Origin: Cytobacillus sp. IB215665 | GTDB lineage: Bacteria > Bacillota > Bacilli > Bacillales > SM2101 | Length of the DNA stretch: 64,000 nt | Direction: 5' to 3' | Assembly: GCF_033963835.1 (NCBI RefSeq) | Contig: NZ_JAXBME010000002.1 | Span: 372,001 to 436,000, forward strand | Part shown: piece after piece, positions 48,733 to 57,705 of the stretch | Layout: each line of letters starts with the position of its first letter | Position numbering within the stretch: the stretch's first letter is position 1 | Made by a program: the position numbers and the translations under genes | The notes under the pieces: generated by a model | What the model saw: only the letters and a program-made list of their open reading frames with translations | Told to the model about the DNA's origin: nothing | Database searches by the model: none

Positions 48733-48749
48733 ATTTGTAGAGCAATTTC

Positions 48750-49367
48750 TTATGTAAACGTAACAAATTCTCTTACTGGTTTTCTGTATCCTCTAGGAGA
48801 GCGACTAGAGAGTTTTTCTTTGCCAATAGTAATTAATAATACAGGTTCATAACGATCCTCTAACTGTAATACCTTTTTTACTTGATTAGGATTAAAACCA
48901 ATCATTGGGCAAGTATCCCAGCCCTGTTCTTTTGCTGCAATCATAAACAACATTGCTGATAAGCTAGCGTTTCTAATTGCTTCTTCTGTTAAGAATTGAG
49001 AACCGCGAGATTCATATAGTTGATTAATACTTTGAATCGTATGATCAAATTCCTGCTTACTGAGTATATTTAAGTTTACCAGCCCCTCGTATATATTAGC
49101 AGCTTGTTGATAAGCTAATCGATCACCTAAAACAACGATTGTTGCAGAAGCTGTACCAACTTTGTGTTGGCCAAAAGCTGCTTCTTTAAGCTCAAGCTTC
49201 GTTGAAGCATTTTGTACGACAACATAGTGTGTATGCTGTAAATTAAATGCTGATGGAGCATACTTAACTAGCTCAAATATTTGTTCAAAATCATGTTCGG
49301 TCATTTTAATGTCTTCTTCAAAATTACTTGCGGACCGTCTTTCTTTAATTAATTGCGTTGCGTTCAT
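48750..49367 (-). CDS. Nitroreductase family protein
   Basis: A 205-residue flavin-binding oxidoreductase of the NfsB/YodC-like type. It begins NATQLIKERRSASNFEED, the usual FMN-contact region, and has YAPSAFNLQHTHYVVV (about residues 35-50) and a C-terminal GYRKPVREFV. Substrates in such proteins are quinones, nitroaromatics or similar; none can be named. It stands alone, divergent from yqjA, with GAGGT seven bases before its ATG. Confidence 0.88.
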   Translation of the reverse strand: MNATQLIKERRSASNFEEDIKMTEHDFEQIFELVKYAPSAFNLQHTHYVVVQNASTKLELKEAAFGQHKVGTASATIVVLGDRLAYQQAANIYEGLVNLNILSKQEFDHTIQSINQLYESRGSQFLTEEAIRNASLSAMLFMIAAKEQGWDTCPMIGFNPNQVKKVLQLEDRYEPVLLITIGKEKLSSRSPRGYRKPVREFVTFT

Positions 49368-49593
49368 TTGTTAATACCTCACTTCCATAATCTATTGATT
49401 AGTTAATTATCTCATATTAAAATATCTTTAATTCAAGATAATTAAACCATCTTTTTCTGTGCTTGTCAATTAAAAAGCGGCGCATATCTCCTTATAATAG
49501 TGGAACTTTCAATTCTTTAGTTTGCGGTTTATAATAATGATTGCAATGAAAGTGTAACTACATATATGGGAATTCACAACCTAGGAGAAGATT

Positions 49594-50544
49594 ATGTTTA
49601 AAATTGGTTATCGAACGTTGAAAACTGCACTTGGGATAACGACTTCAATGGCTCTTGCGAATTTCTTGCAATTGGAGAATTACATTTCAGCAGGAATTAT
49701 TACTGTATTATGTATTCAATCGACAAAGAAGGAATCGGTGTTAAGCTCTATTGACAGGTTTCTAGCTTGTGTTGTTGGCATTGTTTTTGCATTTGTATTT
49801 TTCGAGGGTATTGGATATACACCAGTTTCGGTTGGTCTATTAGTTTTATTTTTTATTCCTACAACTGTTATGTTACGGATTCAGGAAGGAATAATAACAA
49901 GTATTGTAATTATTCTTCATTTTTATGCTGCGCAGCAATTTACTGTTCAATTTGTTATAAATGAATTAATTATTATTTTAATCGGTATATTAATTGCATT
50001 ACTCGTAAATATATACATGCCAAGTGTTGAAAAAAGACTACGAAGTTATCAACAAGAAGTTGAAGGTAATTTTAAAAGAATATTCGAACATATTGTTGTT
50101 TATTTACGAACAAATGATATGAGCTGGAAAGGGGAAGAGATAACAGTAACAGATAAGCTTATACAAGAGGCTAAAGATATGGCACTTAAGGACATTGATA
50201 ATCGCTTTCTTCGGAAAAAAGACGGTTACTACCATTACTTTACTATGCGAGAAAAGCAGTTTGAAATTATTGAGAGAGTGTTACCGACAGTAACATCAAT
50301 TACGATAACTGTGGAACAGGGCGAAATAATAGCTGATTTCGTAGAGGAATTAATTACAGGTATTCATCCTGGTAATACAGCTAAAACATACTTAATAAAG
50401 TTAGCAAATATGAAGAAACAGTTTGAGGACATGCCTTTACCTATTAGTCGTGAAGAATTTGAGGCAAGAGCTTCTTTACTTCATTTTATAAAAGAGATGG
50501 AGCTCTACTTAATTATTAAAGACTCATTTATACCAATGAACTAG
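49594..50544 (+). CDS. yqjA: Aromatic acid exporter (ArAE) family membrane protein, YqjA-like
   Basis: A 316-residue protein with five or six N-terminal membrane helices (about residues 5-150; IGYRTLKTALGITTSMALAN at the start) and a helical cytoplasmic domain. This is the bacillary ArAE_1/DUF939 type, which B. subtilis encodes as YqjA after the yqi genes. The transported compound is unknown. ATG 49594 follows AGGAGAAG. Confidence 0.83.
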   Translation: MFKIGYRTLKTALGITTSMALANFLQLENYISAGIITVLCIQSTKKESVLSSIDRFLACVVGIVFAFVFFEGIGYTPVSVGLLVLFFIPTTVMLRIQEGIITSIVIILHFYAAQQFTVQFVINELIIILIGILIALLVNIYMPSVEKRLRSYQQEVEGNFKRIFEHIVVYLRTNDMSWKGEEITVTDKLIQEAKDMALKDIDNRFLRKKDGYYHYFTMREKQFEIIERVLPTVTSITITVEQGEIIADFVEELITGIHPGNTAKTYLIKLANMKKQFEDMPLPISREEFEARASLLHFIKEMELYLIIKDSFIPMN

Positions 50545-50617
50545 TTTAAATCTTGAATAAAACCTCTCGTTCTAATAACACTAAAGATGAAGTGGATTAA
50601 ATGGGGGTGGTTAAGTT

Positions 50618-51130
50618 TTGAATTGGTCCATGTTGCTGTTGTTTACTATTTCTTTATCTCCAATATGGCCATTAGGGCAAAATCCAATAATCGGTGACCC
50701 TTTTGTTATTATTAATAAACATGACAATAAATTAGCATATATTAATGATGGGGAAATACAGGGGGTTTTTCCTATCGCCACAGGTGTTACTAACAACGAT
50801 ACACCACAAGGAGAATTCACGATTATCGTAAAAGCAATTAATCCATATTATCGAAAAAAAGATATTCAAGGTGGCTCTCCAAAAAATCCATTAGGGAGCA
50901 GATGGCTAGGGCTTGATGTAAAAGGTACGCAAGGTAGAATATACGGCATCCATGGTACGAATAACCCTTCATCTATTGGAACATATGTAACACAAGGCTG
51001 TGTTAGGATGCAAAATAAAGATGTTGAACAGCTTTTTGACCAATTGCCTATCGGTACAAGAGTTTTAATTGTACGTAGTGAGGATAGCTTTGAAGCGTTA
51101 GCAATACAATATGGCGCAATGAAACGTTGA
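50618..51130 (+). CDS. L,D-transpeptidase (YkuD domain)
   Basis: A 170-residue protein with a short N-terminal hydrophobic segment (about residues 4-20) and a full YkuD domain (about 28-155). The catalytic pattern is present: IHGTNNPSSIGTYVTQGCVRM, with the His in HGT and the nucleophile Cys in QGCVRM (about 126-131). It makes or remodels 3-3 peptidoglycan cross-links in relatives, also in spore coats and cortex. No LysM domain is present. The start is TTG behind GGGGGTGG; a bidirectional terminator follows. Confidence 0.9.
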   Translation: MNWSMLLLFTISLSPIWPLGQNPIIGDPFVIINKHDNKLAYINDGEIQGVFPIATGVTNNDTPQGEFTIIVKAINPYYRKKDIQGGSPKNPLGSRWLGLDVKGTQGRIYGIHGTNNPSSIGTYVTQGCVRMQNKDVEQLFDQLPIGTRVLIVRSEDSFEALAIQYGAMKR

Positions 51131-51175
51131 AAGATATACAGCAAACTCAGTTCAAATAACAAAATGAAGTATAAA

Positions 51176-51207
51176 AAAGCATCGGAATTTATTTATTCCG
51201 ATGCTTT
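51176..51207. terminator. Bidirectional terminator between ykuD-like gene and prli42
   Basis: AAAGCATCGGAAT and ATTCCGATGCTTT pair perfectly around a six-base loop, with A and T flanks on both sides. Confidence 0.88.
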
Positions 51208-51219
51208 AATTATTATATT

Positions 51220-51315
51220 TTATAGCCACGTACTAGCACCAGCTAATAACGTTGTAAGTAACATTGTACCGAGCATGACATAAATGATAACCTTTTGTGT
51301 CTTTTTACGGGACAT
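51220..51315 (-). CDS. prli42: Stressosome-associated membrane miniprotein Prli42
   Basis: A 31-residue protein: a basic start (MSRKKTQK) followed by one membrane helix (VIIYVMLGTMLLTTLLAGAS) and WL. GGAGGGG lies just before its ATG on the minus strand. Prli42 is known from Listeria as a membrane anchor that links the stressosome to oxidative-stress signalling, and short proteins of the same form occur in Bacillaceae. The call rests on size, charge pattern and helix sequence. Confidence 0.8.
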   Translation of the reverse strand: MSRKKTQKVIIYVMLGTMLLTTLLAGASTWL

Positions 51316-51864
51316 TCTTTTTCCCCTCCTAAACAAAGCTTTCTTTATATCATTTTAACCTCAAATGATAACTTGGACAAGAAGTTATTCTATGAAGTTG
51401 TAGTTGATTTTGGAAATTAGAATAATTGAAGGAAAATGTCGTTTTTTGCAGAATAAGTTAATAAGGAAAGCGAAGCCGACTCAATTCCATCTTAAATTAG
51501 CCCACCTCCTGTAGGCAACAGTAGGATATCGTCATCCGTGACTTCCTCGACAAGGATTGAAGACTATACATTAGAAGTCGTTTTTTAATGCCTTCAGTTG
51601 TATAGATGAAGCAACTCGATAGGCAAGGAGGCGTAACTGGATAATTGGAAAGCGCAGCATATGTAATTCCACCTAGAATAAGTAAGCTTACGCTCAGTGG
51701 ATATCGATGTAATGTCATCACTAGTGACTCTCTAGACTAGAATTGCAACCTATGGTCTAGTATGAGGTAATATGTTATGGAAACTACAGTTTTATTACTG
51801 ATAAGAGTAGCTATCTAATCACTTTTGTGTGAAGATATTTTACTAGAAAGGGTGTTATTGCTAT
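51316..51864. other. Repeat-rich gap before mce
   Basis: 549 bases without a convincing gene. From about 51480 to 51745 it contains two related sequences: GTAGGATATCGTCATCCGTG (near 51525) and GTGGATATCGATGTAATGTC (near 51698), each followed by a GACTN-CTC-GAC-like tail. A reverse frame (51497-51721) could encode 74 residues but has no ribosome site and looks incidental. The repeat pair suggests decayed non-coding elements. Confidence 0.5.
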
Positions 51865-52278
51865 ATGGTAAAGAAAATTGATCATATTGGTATTGCAGTA
51901 CGTTCAATAAAGGAAGCGCTACCATTTTATCAAGATGTACTTCAGCTACATTTAGAAGGAATCGAAGAGGTAGAGTCTGAAAAAGTTCGCGTAGCCTTTT
52001 TAAAAATAGGTGAATCTAAGTTAGAACTATTAGAACCAATACACACAGATAGTCCCATAGCAATTTTTATTGAAAAACGTGGAGAAGGTATCCATCATAT
52101 AGCATTAGCTGTAGACTCTATAGAACAACGACTAGAAGATATGAAGGTGAACGGGATTCGGATGATTAACGAGAAAGCAAAAACGGGTGCAGGAGGTTCG
52201 CAAATAGCTTTTATTCATCCTAAATCGACAAAAGGTATTTTATTTGAACTTTGTGAAAAAAGAAAGCAGGAGGATTAG
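51865..52278 (+). CDS. mce: Methylmalonyl-CoA epimerase (YqjC-like)
   Basis: A 137-residue vicinal-oxygen-chelate protein that interconverts (S)- and (R)-methylmalonyl-CoA. It has the two babbabb halves: IDHIGIAVRSIKEALPFYQD at the N-terminus (metal-ligand His near residue 7) and GIHHIALAVDSIEQRL (about 74-89), and the C-terminal Glu in ILFELCEK. In B. subtilis yqjC-yqjD have the same pairing. It precedes pccB by one base, so the two steps are coupled. Confidence 0.94.
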   Translation: MVKKIDHIGIAVRSIKEALPFYQDVLQLHLEGIEEVESEKVRVAFLKIGESKLELLEPIHTDSPIAIFIEKRGEGIHHIALAVDSIEQRLEDMKVNGIRMINEKAKTGAGGSQIAFIHPKSTKGILFELCEKRKQED

Positions 52279-52279
52279 C

Positions 52280-53830
52280 ATGGAAGACATCTATGAAAAA
52301 ATTAATGACTTATACGATCGACGTAGAAAAGTTGAGATGGGTGGTGGGGATAATAAAATAGCTAAACAGCATGAAAAAGGTAAATTAACAGCTCGAGAGC
52401 GTATTGAGCTGTTAGTAGATGAAGGAACATTTGTTGAATTAAACCCATTTATTGAACATCGTTGCAACGACTTTGGTTTAGGTAATAAGGAAGGTCCTGG
52501 AGATGGAGTTGTAACAGGATACGGGAAAGTCAACGGGAAACCGATATATTTATTTTCGCAAGATTTCACTGTTTTTGGTGGCGCACTAGGCGAAATGCAT
52601 GCTAAAAAAATAGCAAATGTAATGGATTTAGCAGTTCAAAATGGAGCTCCATTTGTCGGACTAAATGACTCTGGTGGCGCCCGAATCCAAGAAGGGGTTT
52701 TGTCTTTAGATGGCTATGGCCATGTCTTTTATAGAAACTCAATCTATTCAGGTGTGATTCCACAAATTTCGGTAATTATGGGACCTTGTGCGGGAGGAGC
52801 TGTTTACTCACCTGCAATTACTGATTTTGTTTTCATGGTAGAAAAGACGAGTCAAATGTTCATCACTGGTCCAAAAGTAATTGAGACTGTTACTGGTGAA
52901 CAAATTAGTTCGGAGGATTTAGGTGGAGCTAATGTACATAATTCTATAAGCGGTAACGCCCATTTTTCTGGTCAGACGGAAGAGGAAGTACTCGCTCAAG
53001 TTCGAAAATTACTAAGTTATTTACCTCAAAACAATGAGGAGAAGGCTCCTATTTATGACGTTTCATCAGATGATGATTATCGAGCAGATTTAACAGATGT
53101 GATCCCATTTGATCCTGTTCGTCCATATGATGTCCGTAAAGTCATTGAACAAGTTGTAGATGAAGGCTCTTTTTTAGAAATTCATGAGCACTTCGCTCGC
53201 AATATAGTTGTAGGCTTTGCGCGAATAAGAGGCGAAGTAGTTGGACTCGTATGTAACCAACCAAAGTTTATGGCGGGAGGATTAGATATCGATTCTTCAG
53301 ATAAGGCTGCACGATTTATTCGTTTTTGCGATTCGTTTAACATTCCACTTATCACGTTTGAAGATGTGACGGGTTTTTTCCCAGGTGTTAAACAAGAACA
53401 TGGTGGAATTATTCGTCATGGTGCAAAAATTTTATATGCTTATTCTGAAGCGACTGTTCCAAAATTAACAGTAATACTTCGTAAGGCATATGGTGGAGCA
53501 TATGTTGCGCTAAATAGTAAGTCAATCGGAGCAGATATTGTATTTGCATGGCCAAATGCTGAAATAGCTGTAATGGGCCCTCAAGGTGCGGCAAATATTA
53601 TTTTTGCAAACGAAATTAACGCAAGTGAAAATCCTGAAGAGATACGAGCACAAAAAATAGAAGAATATCGGGAAAAGTTTGCAAACCCATATGTAGCAGC
53701 TAGTCAAGGTATGGTTGATGACGTCATCGACCCACGAGAAACGAGAATTAAAATAGTTCAAGCACTTGAAATGCTGAGGAATAAGAAAGAACAGCGTCCG
53801 AAAAAGAAACACGGCAACATCCCGTTGTAG
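52280..53830 (+). CDS. pccB: Propionyl-CoA (acyl-CoA) carboxylase carboxyltransferase beta subunit (YqjD-like)
   Basis: A 516-residue crotonase-type carboxyltransferase that transfers CO2 from biotin to propionyl-CoA, giving (S)-methylmalonyl-CoA. Conserved stretches include GGGDNKIAKQHEKGKLTARE, NDSGGARIQEG, MGPCAGGAVYSPA and the C-terminal PGVKQEHGGIIRHGAK and RKAYGGAYVALNSK. ATG 52280 stands behind GCAGGAGG, one base after mce. No biotin carboxylase or carrier gene is beside it, so it may share AccB/AccC or use genes elsewhere. Confidence 0.93.
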   Translation: MEDIYEKINDLYDRRRKVEMGGGDNKIAKQHEKGKLTARERIELLVDEGTFVELNPFIEHRCNDFGLGNKEGPGDGVVTGYGKVNGKPIYLFSQDFTVFGGALGEMHAKKIANVMDLAVQNGAPFVGLNDSGGARIQEGVLSLDGYGHVFYRNSIYSGVIPQISVIMGPCAGGAVYSPAITDFVFMVEKTSQMFITGPKVIETVTGEQISSEDLGGANVHNSISGNAHFSGQTEEEVLAQVRKLLSYLPQNNEEKAPIYDVSSDDDYRADLTDVIPFDPVRPYDVRKVIEQVVDEGSFLEIHEHFARNIVVGFARIRGEVVGLVCNQPKFMAGGLDIDSSDKAARFIRFCDSFNIPLITFEDVTGFFPGVKQEHGGIIRHGAKILYAYSEATVPKLTVILRKAYGGAYVALNSKSIGADIVFAWPNAEIAVMGPQGAANIIFANEINASENPEEIRAQKIEEYREKFANPYVAASQGMVDDVIDPRETRIKIVQALEMLRNKKEQRPKKKHGNIPL

Positions 53831-53911
53831 GAACGAAATAGGAGCTGACTGTTCTGATCTTCCTGTACAAAAACCTTTAACAGTGGAAGACGCACAATGT
53901 CTCTTGGCGGC

Positions 53912-53962
53912 GTGACCTCGAGGGGATAGGCGCTGAAGTTAGCAGTAACAAAAACGTAAGCG
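53912..53962 (+). repeat. 51-bp direct repeat, copy 1
   Basis: It starts GTGACCTCGAGGGGATAGGC and continues through GCTGAAGTTAGCAGTAACAA to AAGCG. It differs from copy 2 at a single base (T against C in AACGTAAGCG). Confidence 0.9.
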
Positions 53963-53993
53963 CCTTGTTCATCCCCGACAAGCACTGGAGCTA
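53958..53993 (-). repeat. Dispersed Bacillaceae-type repeat, copy 2 (inverted)
   Basis: On the minus strand it reads TAGCTCCAGTGCTTGTCGGG, then GATGAACAAGGCGCTT, closely matching 6730-6780. It overlaps the end of the first 51-bp repeat. Confidence 0.6.
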
Positions 53994-54035
53994 ATTCGCA
54001 TGAAGGTGCTTTTTACCTTCAGGTGAATTGGTGAA

Positions 54036-54086
54036 GTGACCTCGAGGGGATAGGCGCTGAAGTTAGCAGTAACAAAAACGCAAGCG
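54036..54086 (+). repeat. 51-bp direct repeat, copy 2
   Basis: Identical to 53912-53962 at 50 of 51 positions. A hairpin (TGAAGGT and ACCTTCA, with outer arms AATTC and GAATT, 53993-54029) lies between the two copies. Confidence 0.9.
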
Positions 54087-54271
54087 TATGCAAATACTTA
54101 TAATTAGCCCAAGTCCTGTGTGCAACGGTGGATTACCACCCTTACTCCTCTGACAAGCGTTAGAGTAAACTTGACATGATGGACACATTCACCAGCTTAC
54201 GTTTCCTCCTTATAACTAAACATTGAAGTTTAACCGAGCTTTTATTCAAATAAACAATAACAGTATTTTAG

Positions 54272-54312
54272 AGAAGCATTATGTAATTTGGAGTAATGCT
54301 TCTTTCTTTTTT
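54272..54312 (+). terminator. Rho-independent terminator about 440 bases after pccB
   Basis: AGAAGCATTA (54272-54281) pairs with TAATGCTTCT (54294-54303), then a T-rich run. Confidence 0.8.
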
Positions 54313-54470
54313 AGTTGTGTAGTTTAAGATGAAGCTAATAATGAATGTAGGATAAACATAACATTGGTGGCCTGCATTAGAAGAATGGATAACCGACAAA
54401 AGGTGAAAAATAAACTGTTTTATATTACACTAGAAATGTGCAAAAGTGATAAAATGATGGAGGAATGACA

Positions 54471-55589
54471 ATGATTCAACAAGATCGTCTAGTTAACGAA
54501 TTTATTGAACTAGTGAAGGTAGATTCTGAAACAAAATATGAAACAGAAATAGCAAAAGTATTAAAGGAAAAATTTTTATCCTTAGGTGTAAAAGTAGTTG
54601 AAGATGATACAACTTCACAAACAGGGCATGGTGCTGGCAATTTAATTTGCACATTAGAAGGTACAAGAAATGGAGTTGACCCAATCTATTTTACGTCACA
54701 TATGGATACAGTAGTACCAGGAAATGGCATCAAACCTTCGATTAAAGATGGTTACATTGTAACTGATGGCACAACGATTTTAGGTGCAGATGACAAAGCT
54801 GGATTAGCTGCAATGCTAGAAGCAATTCGTGTGTTAAAAGAAAATAATATAGCACATGGAACGATTCAATTTATTATTACTGTTGGTGAAGAGTCTGGTC
54901 TAGTCGGCGCAAAAGTATTAGACCCATCACAAATCATTGCAAAGTATGGTTATGCTATTGATAGCGATGGTAAAGTAGGTAATATTGTGGTAGCTGCACC
55001 TACGCAAGCGAAAATAATAGCAACCATCCATGGAAAAACAGCTCATGCTGGGGTTGCTCCGGAAAAAGGAGTTTCTGCAATAACAATTGCGTCAAAAGCA
55101 ATTGCACAAATGCCGTTAGGCCGTATTGATGAAGAAACAACTGCAAATATTGGACGCTTTGAGGGTGGCTCCCAAACAAATATTGTTTGTGATCGTGTTG
55201 ATATTTTAGCTGAGGCACGCTCATTAGTTCAAGAAAAAATGGAAGCACAAGTTGCAAAAATGAAGGATGCTTTTGAATCTGTTGCAGAACAAATGGGTGG
55301 AAAAGCTGATGTAGAAGTCAACATTATGTATCCAGGATTTAAGTTTGGTGATGGCGATCATGTTGTTGAGATCGCAAAAAAAGCTGCAAAAAAAATCAAT
55401 CGTCCATGCGAACTACAAAGAAGTGGTGGGGGCAGTGACGCTAATGTAATTGCTGGGTTTGGAATTCCAACAGTTAACTTAGCAGTTGGTTATGAAGAAA
55501 TACATACAACAAATGAAAAAATACCAATTGAAGAATTAGTAAAATGTGCTGAAATGGTCGTTGCAATTATTGAAGAAGTAGCGAATTAA
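54471..55589 (+). CDS. yqjE: M20 family metallopeptidase (YqjE-like, peptidase T type)
   Basis: A 372-residue dizinc peptidase. The active-site motifs are SHMDTVVPG (about residues 75-83), GADDKAGLAAMLE, and the catalytic pair in TVGEESGLVGA (about 138-148). A lid/dimer domain with GKTAHAGVAPEKGVSA follows. Relatives are PepT-like tripeptide aminopeptidases, as YqjE is annotated in B. subtilis. ATG 54471 is preferred; the in-frame ATG at 54465 is too close to TGGAGGA. Confidence 0.9.
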   Translation: MIQQDRLVNEFIELVKVDSETKYETEIAKVLKEKFLSLGVKVVEDDTTSQTGHGAGNLICTLEGTRNGVDPIYFTSHMDTVVPGNGIKPSIKDGYIVTDGTTILGADDKAGLAAMLEAIRVLKENNIAHGTIQFIITVGEESGLVGAKVLDPSQIIAKYGYAIDSDGKVGNIVVAAPTQAKIIATIHGKTAHAGVAPEKGVSAITIASKAIAQMPLGRIDEETTANIGRFEGGSQTNIVCDRVDILAEARSLVQEKMEAQVAKMKDAFESVAEQMGGKADVEVNIMYPGFKFGDGDHVVEIAKKAAKKINRPCELQRSGGGSDANVIAGFGIPTVNLAVGYEEIHTTNEKIPIEELVKCAEMVVAIIEEVAN

Positions 55590-55596
55590 GGTAAGG

Positions 55597-55640
55597 ATCA
55601 GGCTCCATTTCCTTATCGTGGGAAGTGGGGCCGATTTTTT
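55597..55640 (+). terminator. Terminator after yqjE-like gene
   Basis: ATC, GGC, CCA and TTCC pair with GGAA, TGG, GCC and GAT, with single-base mismatches, followed by six T. Confidence 0.75.
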
Positions 55641-55856
55641 AGTTAAGTAATTTCGTAAAATTTGTTGCCATTGTTACCTTGTAACCAACATTAATATAGA
55701 AAAAAAGATGCTACGGCGCTATATGGATATATGTAATTTATAAAACAACAACGAATACGAAAAGAGCCTTTGATTTGCTAGAAATTGTTTGCATTTCAAA
55801 AGAATGTACTTAGCAAATAGTTTTTGTAGTCGTTGCCGTTTGAAGGGGGAATTTAG

Positions 55857-56321
55857 ATGGAAAGCAATAAAGTGGTCGTTTTTAATATAAATAAGGAAGA
55901 ATACGGATTTCCAATTAACCAAGTCGTTTCGATAGAAAAAATGGCGTCTGTTACGATCATCCCTCAAATGCCTCCATATGTGATAGGTGTCTTAAAAATT
56001 CGCGATGAGCTTGTACCGATTATTGATACGAGAACTATTTTATTTAACAACTCTTTTGAAACTATGGATAACATTAAATTAATAGTTACAAAAGCTAAAG
56101 ATATTACTGTCGGGTTTGTAGTTGATGAAGCAAAGGAAATTATTGATATTTCAAGTGATTATATAAAAGAAGTTCAACTTGTACAGTTTAAAAAGACGTC
56201 TTATTTCACAGGTGTAGCAAATTTACAAAATCGCTTAGTAACTTTAATTGATCCTGCTATGCTATTTGATAGTTTGGAAGGGAAAGAAGACATTAAAGGA
56301 CATATGCTCAGTCACCAATAA
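55857..56321 (+). CDS. cheW: CheW-domain chemotaxis adaptor
   Basis: A 154-residue protein that is almost wholly one CheW domain: KVVVFNINKEEYGFPINQVVSIEK (split over strands 1 and 2), MPPYVIGVLKIRDELVPIIDTR and VGFVVDEAKEIIDI. CheW couples chemoreceptors to the CheA kinase. It lies alone, away from any che or fla genes, between a peptidase and DNA polymerase IV, so it may serve a particular receptor or a second pathway. AAGGGGGAA precedes ATG 55857. Confidence 0.9.
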   Translation: MESNKVVVFNINKEEYGFPINQVVSIEKMASVTIIPQMPPYVIGVLKIRDELVPIIDTRTILFNNSFETMDNIKLIVTKAKDITVGFVVDEAKEIIDISSDYIKEVQLVQFKKTSYFTGVANLQNRLVTLIDPAMLFDSLEGKEDIKGHMLSHQ

Positions 56322-56362
56322 TAGGTGACTGTCTTATCACATTAATTTTGGAAGTGTTTTTT

Positions 56363-57613
56363 ATGAAACATTTATATCCGAAAAATGGTCAAGTAATTTT
56401 ACATGTAGACATGAATAGTTTTTATGCATCTGTTGAAGTATCATATGAACCATCGCTTAAAGGAAAGCCTATTGCGATCGCTGGAAATGTAGAAGAACGA
56501 AGAGGAATTATTATAACTTGTAGCTACGAAGCACGTGCTCTAGGAGTTAAGACTACAATGCCCGTATGGGAAGCGAAAAAGCTATGTCCAACACTATCGA
56601 TAATTAAGCCAAATTTCGAAAGATATAGGAAAGCTTCATTGCAAATGTTTGACGTGCTTAGAACAATTACTCCACTCGTCGAGCCGGTGTCCATTGATGA
56701 AGGATACGTAGATATTACTAATTGCTATGAGCTCGGTTCACCTCTTCAAATCGCCACAGAGATACAAAAAAAACTTCTTCACAATCTGCAATTACCTTGT
56801 AGTATTGGTATAGCACCTAATAAATTTTTAGCTAAAATGGCATCAAATATGAGAAAACCGCTTGGTATCACGATTTTGAGAAAAAGAGATGTAGCAACAA
56901 AGCTGTGGCCGTTACAGGTTGATGCTATGCACGGGGTTGGTAAAAGAACAGCAGAAAAGTTAAAGACAATCAATATTCAAACGATCGAGCATTTAGCGAA
57001 AGGAAACGATGTTCAGTTAAGAAACCTTCTTGGAATTAACGGTATAAAGTTGAAGGAAAGAGCAAATGGGCAAGATGGGAGGCAAGTTGACCCAGAGGCG
57101 ATTTATGATCGTAAAAGTATAGGTAATTCAACAACTTTACCACACGATACAATTGATGAACGTAAAATAGAGAAAGTATTGCAGAAATTAGCCCTATCGG
57201 TAGGACAACGTTTGAGGCGTAAACATTTAGTTTGTCAAACAGTTCAACTAACGATCCGCTACGCTAATCGCAAAACAATTACTCGCAGTCAAAAGCTTTC
57301 AAACCCAATGTCTAATGATGAGATGCTTTTTTCGACAGGGCTACAACTATTAAAAAGCCATTGGGATGAGCAACCGATTCGTTTGCTCGGTATTACAGCT
57401 CAAAACTTACTTGAAAAAGAAAGTGCATCAAAACAACTTGATATTTTTTCATTCGAAGATGATGCTAGAGAAGAACCATTAGCTAATACGATAACACAAA
57501 TAAATGAAAAGTTCGGCAAAGATACGATAAAAAGAGGTGTGAAAGTTAACAAATCAAATGATTATGGAGATAATGAATCAGGCACAAGTTTTGAAAAAGA
57601 CTTTTTCCTGTAG
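56363..57613 (+). CDS. dinB: DNA polymerase IV (Y family)
   Basis: The 416-residue translesion polymerase YqjH type. It contains the catalytic motifs VDMNSFYASVE (about residues 14-24) and SIDEGYVDIT (about 107-116), the helix-hairpin-helix region VGKRTAEKLKTINIQT, and a little-finger domain. The C-terminus lacks an obvious QLxLF clamp motif but has KQLDIFSF, a likely sliding-clamp box. ATG 56363 is chosen; TTG 56348 lies too far upstream. It is separated from cheW by 41 bases. Confidence 0.93.
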   Translation: MKHLYPKNGQVILHVDMNSFYASVEVSYEPSLKGKPIAIAGNVEERRGIIITCSYEARALGVKTTMPVWEAKKLCPTLSIIKPNFERYRKASLQMFDVLRTITPLVEPVSIDEGYVDITNCYELGSPLQIATEIQKKLLHNLQLPCSIGIAPNKFLAKMASNMRKPLGITILRKRDVATKLWPLQVDAMHGVGKRTAEKLKTINIQTIEHLAKGNDVQLRNLLGINGIKLKERANGQDGRQVDPEAIYDRKSIGNSTTLPHDTIDERKIEKVLQKLALSVGQRLRRKHLVCQTVQLTIRYANRKTITRSQKLSNPMSNDEMLFSTGLQLLKSHWDEQPIRLLGITAQNLLEKESASKQLDIFSFEDDAREEPLANTITQINEKFGKDTIKRGVKVNKSNDYGDNESGTSFEKDFFL

Positions 57614-57705
57614 TACCTTAGTGTGTGGAACTTGATTATAGTAGTATATTTGTGGTATTTTCAAGGTTGAATATAGAATTTGTTGATAGAAAGGAAGTAC
57701 TTATC

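Larger units (their letters stand above)
53831..54470. other. Repeat-bearing gap after pccB
   Basis: 640 bases with no gene. It carries the two 51-bp direct repeats, the inverted copy of the dispersed repeat (53958-53993), a hairpin (53993-54029) and a terminator (54272-54312). Nothing recognisable lies in the rest. Confidence 0.6.

Noticed and set aside
51497-51721. A 74-residue reverse frame
   Set aside because: It has no ribosome site and lies on the decayed repeats; it is probably incidental.
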